A stretch of DNA of 64,000 bases. Origin: Gordionus sp. m RMFG-2023 (Eukaryota > Nematomorpha > Gordioida > Chordodea > Parachordodidae). Positions 47,431-59,300 of the stretch are shown here, piece after piece (within the stretch, counting starts at the first letter, position 1; the number at the start of each line of letters is the position of its first letter). The stretch lies in NCBI RefSeq assembly GCF_954871325.1, contig NC_088776.1, positions 61,776,954 through 61,840,953 on the forward strand, written 5' to 3'. The position numbers were made by a program, and so were the translations under genes. The notes beneath the pieces are model-generated. The model worked only from the letters and a program-made list of their open reading frames with translations. It was not told the origin of the DNA and did not search any database.

Positions 47431-50129
47431 ATAGAGTCAAAGAGAATAAGATGTCAAAAGATATAAATTCTATTGAGGTAACACCAATCGAAATCAACAG
47501 ACAGAGAAGTAAAGTAGCAGAACAGGAAGAGATGGTCGAAAATAAAAACAGCAATGATATAAGTATAATTTTAGATCAACATTTGGAGGTTTTTAAAGAT
47601 GAGTTGGGTACATTAAAAAATGTGGAAATAGATATAAAATTAGTAGAGAACTACCAGAAATTTTGTGCAGTAAGAAGATTGCCATTTTCTTGGATAGAAG
47701 AGATTGATACAGAATTAAATAAATGGTTAAGAGAAGGTATAATAAAACCGATAGTACATAGCGAATGGGCAACACCGTTAGTGCCTGTAAGAAAACCTGA
47801 TAATAGTCTAAGGCTATGCATAGATTATAGGATTTCACTAAATCCTTGGATTATAACGGTAAAGTATCCTTTACCGAGAATAGAACAACTGTTGGCAAAT
47901 TTGAAAGGAGCGATTTTTTTCTCAAAGATAGATTTCTCTAATGCGTATTTACAGATTAAAGTTAATGAGAATACAAATAAAATGTTAACGATAACAACAC
48001 ATAGGGGTTTATTTGCGTTTTGTAGGCTACCATTTGGTTTAAAAGTTTCGGCGCCAATTTTTCAAAGGAACTATGACGGCGTTATTACAGGGAATAAAAG
48101 GAGTAATGTATTATTTAGATTATGTTCTGATATCGGGTAAAACAGAAGAAGAGCACAATACTAGATTGGTTAAAGTGTTAGATATAATATTGGAAAATGG
48201 TTTAAGAGCCAATATGAATAAGAGTGTTTTTGGAGTAAAAGAAATTAAGTATTTAGGACATATTATTAAGGGTAATGAAATTATGCCAATTGCAAAGAAT
48301 ATTGATAAGATAATGAATATGAGAGCCCCGATTAATAAAACGGAAGTACAGGCGTTTTTAGGAGCAACGAATTATTATCATCGTTTTGTTCAAAATTTTG
48401 CAGAAATTGCTACTCAGTTGTATGATTTATTAAAGAGAAATAAAAAGTTTGAATGGGGAGAAGCACAGGAGAAAAGTTTCGAAAGATTGAAAATAAAGAT
48501 GGTAGAGAAACCTATATTAAATTGTTTTAATGAGAATTTAGATATTATATTAGCAGTTGATGCGTCCAATGAAGGTATAGGAGGAGTATTGTTACAGATG
48601 ATTGATAATATAGAGAAGCCTATTTTATTTTTGTCAAGACATTTAAATAAGGCAGAAAAAATTTATTCAACTATAGAAAAGGAAGCGTTAGCAGTAAAGT
48701 TTGGTCTAACTAAATGCAGAGAATATTTATTGGGTCGAAAGTTTATTATATACTGATCACAAACCGTTGGTAGGACTATTTAGAAAAGATAACAAAGAGT
48801 GATGATTTCGCCCAGGTTACAAAAATGGTTGTTATTGGTAGGTAATTTTGATTTTGAAATTAGATACAGAGAAGGTAAATTAAATTGTTTACCAGATATT
48901 TTATCAAGATTATTCATAAAAGAAACAGAAGAGGAAGAAAGAGAGTCCAAAACCTATAATGTAGAAATATGTTTAGCAGAAGAGGAAGTTAATAATATAT
49001 AAGATCTTTGAAAGTAGATACTAGAGAGAAACCGATAACTTTGGAACTGGTAGACAATATATCTAAACAAGATGAAGAATTAATGAGAATTAAAGCATGT
49101 TTGAAAGGAGACATAGAATGAAAAAATAAGGGCACATTCAAAAGAGTTAAGAATGAATTATATATTGAAGACAATTGTCTGATGAGAGGATATCGTGTAG
49201 TAATTCCATGGACGTTAAGAAAAGATATTCTAACAACGATACATATAGGACACCAAGGTATAGAAAGGATGAAAAATAAAGCACGGGTATATATTTGGTG
49301 GCCCCAAATGAATAGGGAAATAGAAAGTTTAGCTAGAAGTTGTGATACCTGTAACATGTGGGCAAATGTACCAGCAAAAAATAAAACAGATAAATGGCCA
49401 GAAACAGAGGTTCCAGGGAAAAGAATACACGTAGATTTTTTAGAATATGAAAAAGAAAATATTTTATCATGGTAGATGCTGGGTCAAAATGGATAGATTA
49501 TCAACAGGTGTCAGGTTTAACAACAAGAGTAGCCTTGACGAGAATAAAGGATTTTGTAGGTAAGTTTGGATTAATGGAAACTTTAGTTTCGGGTGGAGGA
49601 CCAGCGTTTAAAGGTAGAGTGTTTGACCAATTTTGTGAAAGGTGGAATATTAAGCATTTATTATCGCCACCACATTACCCGAGAAGTAATGGACAGGCCG
49701 AGAGAATGGTTTCCATTGTAAAAAGCTGGCTTAAGAAAGAAAAATATGGAGAAGGAAAATGGTGGTTATTGTTATTAGCTTACAATAACACTAAGACAGC
49801 CAAAGGGAAGTCACCCGCGGAGATATTTTTAGGTAGAAAAACAAGAATGGAATTAGATTTTTTGAAAGAAAAAATAAAACAAAAAGATAATACAATATGA
49901 GGAGAAATTTAAGGTTGGAAGCTTAGTTTGGATTCTTATGTTTGATGGTCCAATTAAATGGGGGAAGGGAATAGTAAAGAGAAATTTAGGAAGAAAAGGA
50001 GTTGCGGTAGAAATTGAAGGACAAAAGGGAACTTGGTCTAGACATATCAAACAAGTAAAACCTAGATACTTAGAGCAATAATATTGGATATAATTATAGA
50101 TAGAATGTTTTAGGATTTAGGAAAATATA

Positions 50130-50430
50130 TAATGAGATGGAAATTGATGATAGACATAATTATGAGAATCATAATTTCTGATGATATGGAATTGATGATA
50201 GACATAATTATGAGAATCATAATTTCAGAGAATATAGAATTGACGATAAACATAGTTATGAGAATCATAATTTCTGACGATATGGAATTGATGATAGACA
50301 TAATAATGAGAATCATAATTCTAAGGATGATAAATTGATGAAGGACATAATTATGAGAATCATAATTTCTGACGATATGGAATTGATGATAGACATAGTT
50401 ATGAGAATCATAATATCAAGAGGAATAAAA
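50130..50430 (+). repeat. 48-bp tandem array before the 3' LTR
   Basis: About six units of GGAATTGATGATAGACATAA and ATTATGAGAATCATAATTTC. Lies between the integrase region and a short Arg/Lys-rich piece at 50511-50708, ahead of the 3' LTR. Confidence 0.85.
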
Positions 50431-50852
50431 TAATTACGAGAGTATGAGAGATTATAGGAGATCATTAGACTTTTTTTAAAAAAATTAAATTATATAGTAA
50501 TTTGTTTTAGATGGCTTCCTTCGTAAGAGTAGGAAATAAAATTATTAAAATCAAAATACGAGAGGTTGGCGGATCCGTAGAGTCGAAGAAATGGATAGAA
50601 GCAGCCCGGTTGGAGGCACAACAAAGATATGGAGAGTTATTGCAAGAAGTAACGAAAAGACCAAGATATGAGACCAGGATCAAGATTGGGTCAAGAGAAG
50701 TCGAATGAAGTGTTGGTCTTGCGGAGGCACCCACAAGTTACGTTACTGTATAACTGCGGCGTTAACCTCCGACAACAATACTCTGCTATCAGTAAGAGAG
50801 GATATTGACCAGCCTAAATCTTTCACACCAGTGGATTTTTAAGGGGGGATGG

Positions 50853-51204
50853 TGTTGTAATTATTCAATTTTTCCTTTTTTTATTAATTTTTTTTATATT
50901 GTTATGTAATTATTTTTTTGAATATTATAATTTTTTTATATTTGAATATTAGAATTAGTTATTATTATATTATAATCTTAGTTGGGCATTGTTAGTTCGC
51001 CATTCAAATTTGCCAATTGAATATTAAAAAGATATATATATAGGAAACAAAATCATTAAAAAAATTCATTATTATTATTCAACCAACAATTATTTCAATT
51101 ATTCACGGATTATTATTTCAATTTCAAAATAAAGGTTTGATGTTATAAATATTTAATCTTTAATCTTCCTTTTTTTTTATAATAATCAACGTCAAAATTC
51201 AACA
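50853..51204 (+). repeat. 3' LTR of the Ty3/Gypsy element
   Basis: Partner of 43113-43461; preceded by the purine tract AAGGGGGGATGG. Confidence 0.9.
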
Positions 51205-51922
51205 CTAATATCTATTTTTACCCTTTGTCTTAAAAAAATTGAAAAAAGTTCAAAAATAACGATTATGACAATTGTCACTTTCTTGTGGTACATCTTCACT
51301 GAAATTTTAATTTAATATGTTAACAATATCTATTTTTAACCATTTGCTTTAAAAAAGTTCAAAAATAACGATTATGACAATTGTCACGGTATATCCTAAT
51401 TTTTTTTTACATTTTAATAATATAAATTTATTATACCTATTTGCGATTGCGACACAATAAAAGTTAAAAAAAAATAACGATTATAACAATTGTCACTTTT
51501 CTGTGTTACACTTACTTTACATCTTCATTGAATTTTAATAAAAAAATTTTTTTAAATATAAATTTTTGCCCATATATGTCAAAAAAAGTTTAAAAATATC
51601 GATTATGAAAATTGTCGGTACATCTTTATTGAATATTTATTTTAATTTAACATGCTTAACCCATTTACTTCGAAAAATAATATCAAAAAAATAATAATTT
51701 ACTATAACATTATAAAATATGAAGATCTTTGAAGATCGTTGATCTAAAATATAGATCGCTGTTCAAATTTTTTAAAAATAAAAGATCTCATTTTACGATC
51801 TTCAAATTTTACGATCTTCAAAGATCTCGATCTCTATAGATCGATGCTCAAAATTTTTTTTAAATAAAAGATCTTCAAATTTTACGATGATCTTTGAAGA
51901 TCTTTTTATATGTACATTTGTT

Positions 51923-52409
51923 TAATCATGAATTACTTTTTCACATTTTAAAATCATTTATTCTCAAATTCATAATCCTTTATATATGATATTTATTTAA
52001 TATATTAATATAAAATAATAAATCAATCATTTTACAATATTGGTATTTGTTCGAAGTGTTGACTAAAAATCTATTAAGTTAATCTATAATATATCAAAAT
52101 AAAAAAATATTTAAATATCATTTCAACACCCCCCTCCCCTCCATACTATACCAATTATAAACCTAAATGTATCATATAAGCATAACCTTGATGCCCTAAT
52201 ACTCCTAACCTCGAAAATCCACAAATATTGCTCTTCAATCCTTTTTCATATTCTTGCTCTTCGCTTGCTTTAATCTGACATCTTCATCTAGCAAATGTAA
52301 AAGATATATTAAATATTTATGTAAACCGATCAGAGAAAAGTACAATAAAAAAATTTTATGGCAAAAGCTAGCTATTACTAAATTAGTTTGAACTACCTAA
52401 GCTTTATCT
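51923..52409. other. Unannotated AT-rich interval
   Basis: No feature can be supported. Confidence 0.4.
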
Positions 52410-52417
52410 CTTCTCCT

Positions 52418-52818
52418 CAGTGGCGTAGCTAGAAATTTTTCTTAGAGAGGGTCCATACATATAAAAGACTGGGGGGCTTCGCCCCCCAGACCTCCTTTAA
52501 CGGGCCTTCGGCCGGGTTTATTTTACAAATCATAACCATATCTTCGATAATATATAATAAATATATTTTTTAAATGCCTCAATAATATGTTATTATAATT
52601 TGGTAGATTATTCTCAATGACTTTATAATTATACTAACCAGAATAATTTCAATAGTAATATAATATCCTTTCACAAACATCAAAACCAAAATAATATAAA
52701 TATTAATGATATTTATTGAAGAAGTCACTTTTATGTCTTTTGAACGTATAATCTAAAAAAATATTTTTGCTCTGGGAGGGGTCCATACCCGAAAACCACC
52801 CCCGTAGCTACGCCACTG
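52418..52818. mobile_element. hAT-type MITE, ends CAGTGGCGTAGCTA
   Basis: 401 bp; ends CAGTGGCGTAGCTAGAAATT and, in reverse complement, CAGTGGCGTAGCTACGGG. Perfect 8-bp target duplication CTTCTCCT at 52410-52417 and 52819-52826. GC-rich hairpin near the left side (GGGGGGCTTCGCCCCCC). Ends of this form are widespread in animal hAT elements. Confidence 0.92.
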
Positions 52819-52826
52819 CTTCTCCT

Positions 52827-53390
52827 AGATTCTCATACTTTCTTAAATATTTTCTCAAATTAAATTTAATAAATTTTTTATCCTTTTGAGGGCTCTAACT
52901 AACATTTATGTTTTACTTGATAATTATAAAACAATGATATATATTGATAAGTATTGATTGATATCAAAAATTAAAATAATAATATATTTAAAAATGTTTA
53001 TCAAAAATGGCTGAAGATATCTATAATACTCCGAATTAAAATTTCCAAAGTTTAATGAAAGCTCCCTAATAGTGATTTACTTACAGATTATCTAATTAAA
53101 GCATCTACTACCCGTTTATAAATTTTATTTTAAAGTTTATAGGAAATATAATATATAACTTCCAATTTTAAGAAAAAGATAAACGCTTTATCGTTCGGTT
53201 TTCTAATTAAAATTTTTTTGGTTGGCTTATGACATGTAAATTGTAAATTTAGGAATAAAATATAATTAAACTTATCTTATGTCAAAATGAAATTGTTTTT
53301 TAGATTTAAAATTCTTTGTTTAATACTACATAAAAATGTATTTAGACTTTTATAATCCCTCAATATTTGATACTCCTTGAAATTAATACT
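52827..53390. other. Upstream region of the phosphatase gene
   Basis: AT-rich; presumably holds the promoter and 5' UTR, but no element can be supported. Confidence 0.4.
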
Positions 53391-56300
53391 ATGAATATTA
53401 AACAAGAATATGATGAATTAGAAAGAACAGATGGTTGGGAGGATTTATTTATGGTTTAATTTACATAATAATTATATATATAGTTAATAAATAGGATATA
53501 AAATATGATTCAGATTTTGATTACAGTTTTCAAATTGCTCAACTTCCACAAAATAAAGAGAGAAATCGCTACTCTAATGTTATTCCATGTAATTGTTTTT
53601 TGATAATAATATAGTCAAAGATTATATAAAATCTGAATATATATTAAATATTATTTCTCAATTAATATTTTTGTTAATTAACTAATTACAAATTCTGAGT
53701 ATCAATTAATTGATAGGTAAAAATGAATAAATTGCAAATTATTCTATTTTTAGCATTGTTACAGTAAAATATTTTGTTACAATATCAATTTAGATGACCA
53801 TAATCGAATAAGATTAAATCCAATGCCATCTCTAAAATCCCTGTCAAATACTAATCAGAATCACACCCATAGCAATCCTACAACCAGATATGGTGCTTAT
53901 AAAAATAGCTCATTATCACACAAAATCATACGTTCTAGGTGGTTTAAAAAAAACATAATGAACAACTACTCAAATACTAATTCTAACACTAACCTCAGTA
54001 GCAATCTAAATAACAGGAATAGCAACAAAAGTTCTTCCTCACAACATCAATCTACCTTCAATGATTACATCAATGCAAGCCTCCTCCCTATATATATTCC
54101 TTGCTATGACAGCAACCCCAAGAATCTCACAACAGAAGATACCAAAGAAAGGGAAAGAAGTGGGAAATACAAAGAAGACAAACTAGCTAATAAATTAGTC
54201 AATCACAATGACAAAGGCCATTGCTATTATTACATACTCACACAAGGACCCTTATGCCATACATCACCTCATTTTTGGCAAATGATTTGGCAGTACAAAG
54301 TCAGATGTATCATAATGCTGAACAATATTGTGGAGAGAGGATCGGTAAGCTCATTTTATATTATTAATCATAGAATTTAAAATATATGTTCTTTTCTTTT
54401 TTTTAAACCTTATTGGCATTCACTTTCTCATTTGAAAGTTAGACTTTGTGGGTACATATCTATAAGTTTTCTACAAGGGGAGGGGGATAATTTTTTTTTA
54501 AACATTAAAAATTTATTAGATCTTAATCACCATATAAAATTTATTAAAGCTAAACAAATTTTTAAAAATTTTGAGTATAAATAAAAAATTATTAAAGAAA
54601 GGAATAAAAGTTATGCCTAATATTTATAGATGTATTGGACCAGGCCCATATCTTCCCTCTTTGGGACAGTTTTTTTTAAGATAGCTGTTTTTGGCTGGAA
54701 AATTTTTAAAAATATTACATTCAAATAGCATTTATGAAGATTTTTATAAATCAAAAATTATTTTTTAACAGTTAGAAATTAACAGAGTTGTTAAAATGGT
54801 ATCGGAAAAAAATATCTTATATCTAATTACTATTTTAGATGTATCTCTATCTATTTTTAGATACCTTTGAAGATACATTTCTAATTTTATTTCATGTTTT
54901 TTTAATATTAAAACAAGATTATTTCATCACAAAAACAAATTAGTCAAATTTTATTTTACACAAATTTTATTGTTTAATTTGTATATATTAATTTAAAAAT
55001 ATACATGATTTCTAGATAATATTTCTAGACAATCTCTGAAAAAGAAATCGAATAATTTAATATGCAATTTTTGGACACTCCTTAGAATATATAATATTGA
55101 TTTAAGTTTTGACACTTTAGCAAATTTTGAATCATTTTTTTTTAAATGAAATTTTGGGATTTTAAATATATTTAATACATATTTTTTGTGCATAGGTGTG
55201 ATATCAGTTAAATTAATTTAACTCACTTCGAAATTCAAATATAGCAATATAATCCTAAATTAAACATTATATTATGCACATCTTATGTAAATATAATAAA
55301 ACTATTACCTAGATCCACTACGTATCTGTATCTAGTAGATCCATTCGAAAAGTATCTTTTATCAACTCTGGAAATCGATAAACAAAGTTATCGATAACTT
55401 AAAAAAAATTTTCTATAGATGAATAAATTATTAAATATTCTCGATTAATTATTTACATCTTGGCACTGTGCCTGTCCACAAATTTTTCACCAATCAAAAT
55501 CCGATATTTCTGCAAAACCGATCCGGTAACCGATACTTATCCGATATTCGTATTGATTTATTTACCATGTATCTTTAAACTAATCTCATAAAAAAAATCA
55601 ATATTTTTTTTTTATTCTCCAAAAGTCAATAATCTATCTCATTTTAAAATATGGGCAATGTATTATGGCTGAATGTAGTAGTGGTTGAACGGCTTTAGCC
55701 TATTTATTTTTTAAAAACTGTTAGATCAATATTTTGACCGAAATTATTGCAACCTAAGGCCTCTAAATTTTCGTCCAATAGATGGTGTTCTAAAACCCTT
55801 CTGCCACCCGTAAGCTAAATCTCTCAAGCTCGGGTAATTTATTTTTTTTGGGCTAGAATTCTTGAGTTTTACCCTTTTTATTTTTAAAAGATAGGATAAA
55901 TTTAACCGTTTAGCAACAATAACTGAATGTTATTGGTTAAAAAAAAATGAAGATTTAATCCTTTTCTTATTGGTAGATAATTATAACATCAAAAAAATAA
56001 TAATGTGCCAAATTTTTAGCGCTCTTAATATAAAATAAATTTACGAAATTATTATTGTTGTTAAACGTTACTTTTGAAACGTAGCTAGTTACAGTTATTT
56101 TTTTTAATGTAACCCTTAGAAGTAACTAGTTACTTCAACAACACTAGGAATTACGTATAAATTTAGAGAAGAGATGAAAGAAAGAAAGAAATACAATCAT
56201 AATTAACTAAAAAACAAAAACAATAAAAATAAATATATCTGTTCATATTTTTACAAGAACATCGGGACTTTTTTTTAAAGTTTTTCATGAATCGTCATTC

Positions 56301-59300
56301 TCGCTAAACCCGATTGGCCAAAATTCTGGGGAAAATTAAAATTTGTGACATTCCGTTAAAAAAAAAATATTACGCAAGCCTGAAGATCTTGCTCATAGAT
56401 GGCACTAAGGTTTGGACATTTATTAGCAAAATCTCTAGAAAAATTTTATTTTGCCAAAAAAGGGTCATTTATGGCATTTTGACCACTGATATCCCAGGAA
56501 CTATCAAGTACTAGGAGGCTACTAATTTTGGATTCGATGCCTTCTAACGATGTCAGTATGCTAAATTTTTATCAAAATTAAAAAGGTAGGGCCGAAAAGC
56601 TATGGATTTGTGGTACGGAATTATCCTATTATGAAATCATTTTCCAATCAAAATTTTTTTCGAGAAGTAACTTTATGACTGGCTCCTTCAAATTGCTAAA
56701 TAGTATTGCTTATTTAACAGAATTTGACCAGACGGAACCCTAGAAATCTCGCCATTATGAGCGCAGCCCGGTCACACGATAAAATATATTTTAACTGGCA
56801 AGTCCCGAGTAAATATAATTACGGTTCAGGACGAAAACCCGATAAATTATTTTCTGGACCGGTTCGAGCTGACCACTACTTTACCTATCTTCTATGAAAC
56901 AAAACCTAGAACCCCTTACTGGTTTTTACACGCGCTTGCCAATATTAAAAGGGTCCCTACAATGCTTATAACATAGATTAGACGGTGTTGGTGGTTAGCC
57001 GCCCTAAACTCTTAGCTTAGGGCTGAATCAATTTATCAATCAACAGCAACTCCTACGATAATTCAGTAATTTATATAAAGCCCATATGGAACATGGACCT
57101 TAAAATATGATTTTTAGATTAGGTTTTTTAAAACCATATAGTTGCTGTTCCGAAGAAAAAATTCTAATTTTAGATGGCAAGCGATTCGCCAAGACTCCTT
57201 GTTTCTGGAAATGTTTAAGAGTGAAGTTTTCTTTGGTTCCTGGAAATTTTAAGAAAGGGATTTTTCTATTTCTTAATCCTATTTGACCCGGTTTCTATGA
57301 CATTTTTTGATTTCCGTCTTTTCCAGAGGAATTCGATAAAAAATAAAGATGATGCTGAAATTTCGCTTCATTTTATATTATTTTTTATTATTGTACACGT
57401 AACCATTCGGAGTTTTTAATGTAGGGTGCCAACAGGGCATTTGACCCCCCCCTCTCTCTAAATAAAATATCGAATCCGCCATTTGCACTTAACATTTCTC
57501 CATTTTTTTCTGATTTATTAACAATACAATTCTACATTTCTTTTCTTTCTTTCTTTATTATTTAGCTTCCTTTTTCAAAATAAATGTTAATGAAAATAAT
57601 TAAAATATTATTTTTTTGCCAACTTTTTAAAAAACGTTTTTTAAATTTAATTTTCGAAAATAAAAATTTACCACCTTTTTTAATAATAATAAAAAAACAA
57701 TTTTCTAACATGTTTGCGATTTTTTTAAAAAATATATTTTTGATTGCGATTTAATTGTAAGGTAATAAAATAAAAGTAATTTTTTAAAAAATACGTCCTT
57801 TCTCGTTTCCGCCTTAGCTGACTCATTCACTCTATTTCCTGTTTCGCAGAAATTCGGGGAAAATAAAAATGTCGGTGAGGAAAGAAAAAAAACACTTTAG
57901 AAATATAAAAAAACTGCGGAAGAGAAAAAAGAAAGGAAGAAGGAGAGAAAAGAAAAAAAATACTCAAGAAGAATAAAAATTGTTAGGTTGTGTCTTAGGT
58001 AGGCTTAATACTTAATAGCCAGCTATTTGGTCGTCTTTTAAAGTGTCGGCTAAAAAACGAAAAAAAAACATAATAAAATTTTTAAAAAAACGAAAAAAAC
58101 AAGAAAAAAAAATATAAATAAACGAGTATAAAATACGAAAAATTAGCAAATGCCACCAAATACTTAAAATAAATCAAAATAAGGTGTCCTCGATCAAATG
58201 CTTTTTAGCCTGTACTAAAAAAAGCAATTAAGTATTCCGAATTAAGCCGACCAAGGACACGGCCTTATAGTGCGCACAAATTAAGCGTTTCAAACGCCAA
58301 ATAATGCATTCCAAAATGGCCTCGCGAAAATTGGCAAAATTACCGTTTGGCGTTAGCAACCATTTAGGTTTGCCTTTTCATTACTTTTTTTTTTACTCTT
58401 CTTCGCTTTATAATATTATATAAAAATGTAATATAAATAACTTACTTTATAATCCTAAAAAAAAGGGAATATTTTAGAAATTAAAAAGAAATAAGAAAGG
58501 CAGACGATAATATAATTTGCAAAAGACAAATCCTTTTTTTATTAGAACTTATTTAAAATTTTGAATCGACGGACATTAATAAAAAAGACACAATTTAAAC
58601 AAAGGGACGCGTTACGTTTCTTTTATTACAAAATTACGGCAAAACATAAACGCTCAATTTATGTGCGCTATTTAAGAATTAATGAAAATACAATAAATAG
58701 AACAGCGTTTATCTAAATTTATGATCCAATTGTGTGTCATCTATACCTGGGTCATTAAGCCCTGCCGACTTAACCTAAATAGTTTTATTTTCATTTTTTT
58801 CCCTTAAATATTTTTTTGTTTTTTTTAAAAAAAATAGATATATGGTATATAATTTTTAGATATGCATATATATATTTTTTTTATAATATTTATAATCAAA
58901 AATTTATCTTATTCTAATCTTTCAAATAATGAATTTTTTTTATTATTTTTTTCTGAGGGGTCAATTGATTATATATTTTTTTAGATTTATACGTGTCCCC
59001 CATGTTTTATGTATCTTGACATCATCACGGTTCGACCTTCCCAAGTGATTCGTCGTGAATTCTAAAATAAAAAATGTGTTTTGACTCGGCCAGTATAATT
59101 CTTTAACCGGCCCGTTAAAAAAAATTCCAAATTCTCTGTTTGCTTACGGAAAGTCGTAAAAGTGCAAAATTACCAGGTCGGCTCGAAATTTTTTTTTTGA
59201 GTTCAGACCAAAGAAAATACATTGCGCAAGTTATACTGCGCCATTTCTTTATCCCAACACGTTAACCAGATCTTTAGGACCTGTTGATCTCCGGTGAAAT

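Larger units (their letters stand above)
43113..51204 (+). mobile_element. Ty3/Gypsy LTR retrotransposon (broken, with nested insertion)
   Basis: LTRs at 43113-43461 and 50853-51204 start TGTTGTAATTATTC and end TTCAACA; a purine tract (AAGGGGGGATGG) precedes the 3' LTR. Parts in order: gag end with three CCHC zinc knuckles (about 43977-44147); aspartic protease around FLLDTGAE (46800-46826); reverse transcriptase (about 47.6-48.4 kb); RNase H with AVDASNEGIGG (48.55 kb); integrase with an HHCC finger (about 49.2-49.4 kb) and core to 49.9 kb. The order PR-RT-RH-IN is the Ty3/Gypsy layout. LTRs differ by roughly 3 percent, so it is moderately young. It is broken: about four breaks in pol, plus the nested element. 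No clean target duplication was recognised. Confidence 0.9.
40751..51914. mobile_element. Long-armed palindromic hAT-type element, enlarged by nested LTR elements
   Basis: Starts CAGAGTTGTACTAAAGATC like the 15237 MITE; an 8-bp target duplication CATTTGTT lies at 40743-40750 and 51915-51922. Inner arms from about 41660 leftwards and 42282 rightwards are reverse complements (TTAAACAGCAAGCCTTTGCG against CGCAAAGGCTTGCTGTTTAA). Outside these are inverted arrays of a roughly 110-bp unit containing ATAACGATTATGACAATTGT and CACTTTCCTGTGGTACATC, then GATCTTCAAAGATC-rich terminal arms. The spacer holds a hAT transposase remnant. A Ty3/Gypsy element (43113-51204) sits within the right-hand array. Without it the element would be about 3.1 kb. 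The last 8 bp expected at the right end (CAACTCTG) are absent although the target duplication is intact. Confidence 0.82.

Noticed and set aside
47045-47554. Minus-strand Leu/Ser-rich open frame
   Set aside because: Shadow of the tandem repeats in the Ty3/Gypsy pol region.
50132-50338. Open frames on both strands in the 48-bp array
   Set aside because: Periodic sequence keeps frames open by chance; no protein signature.
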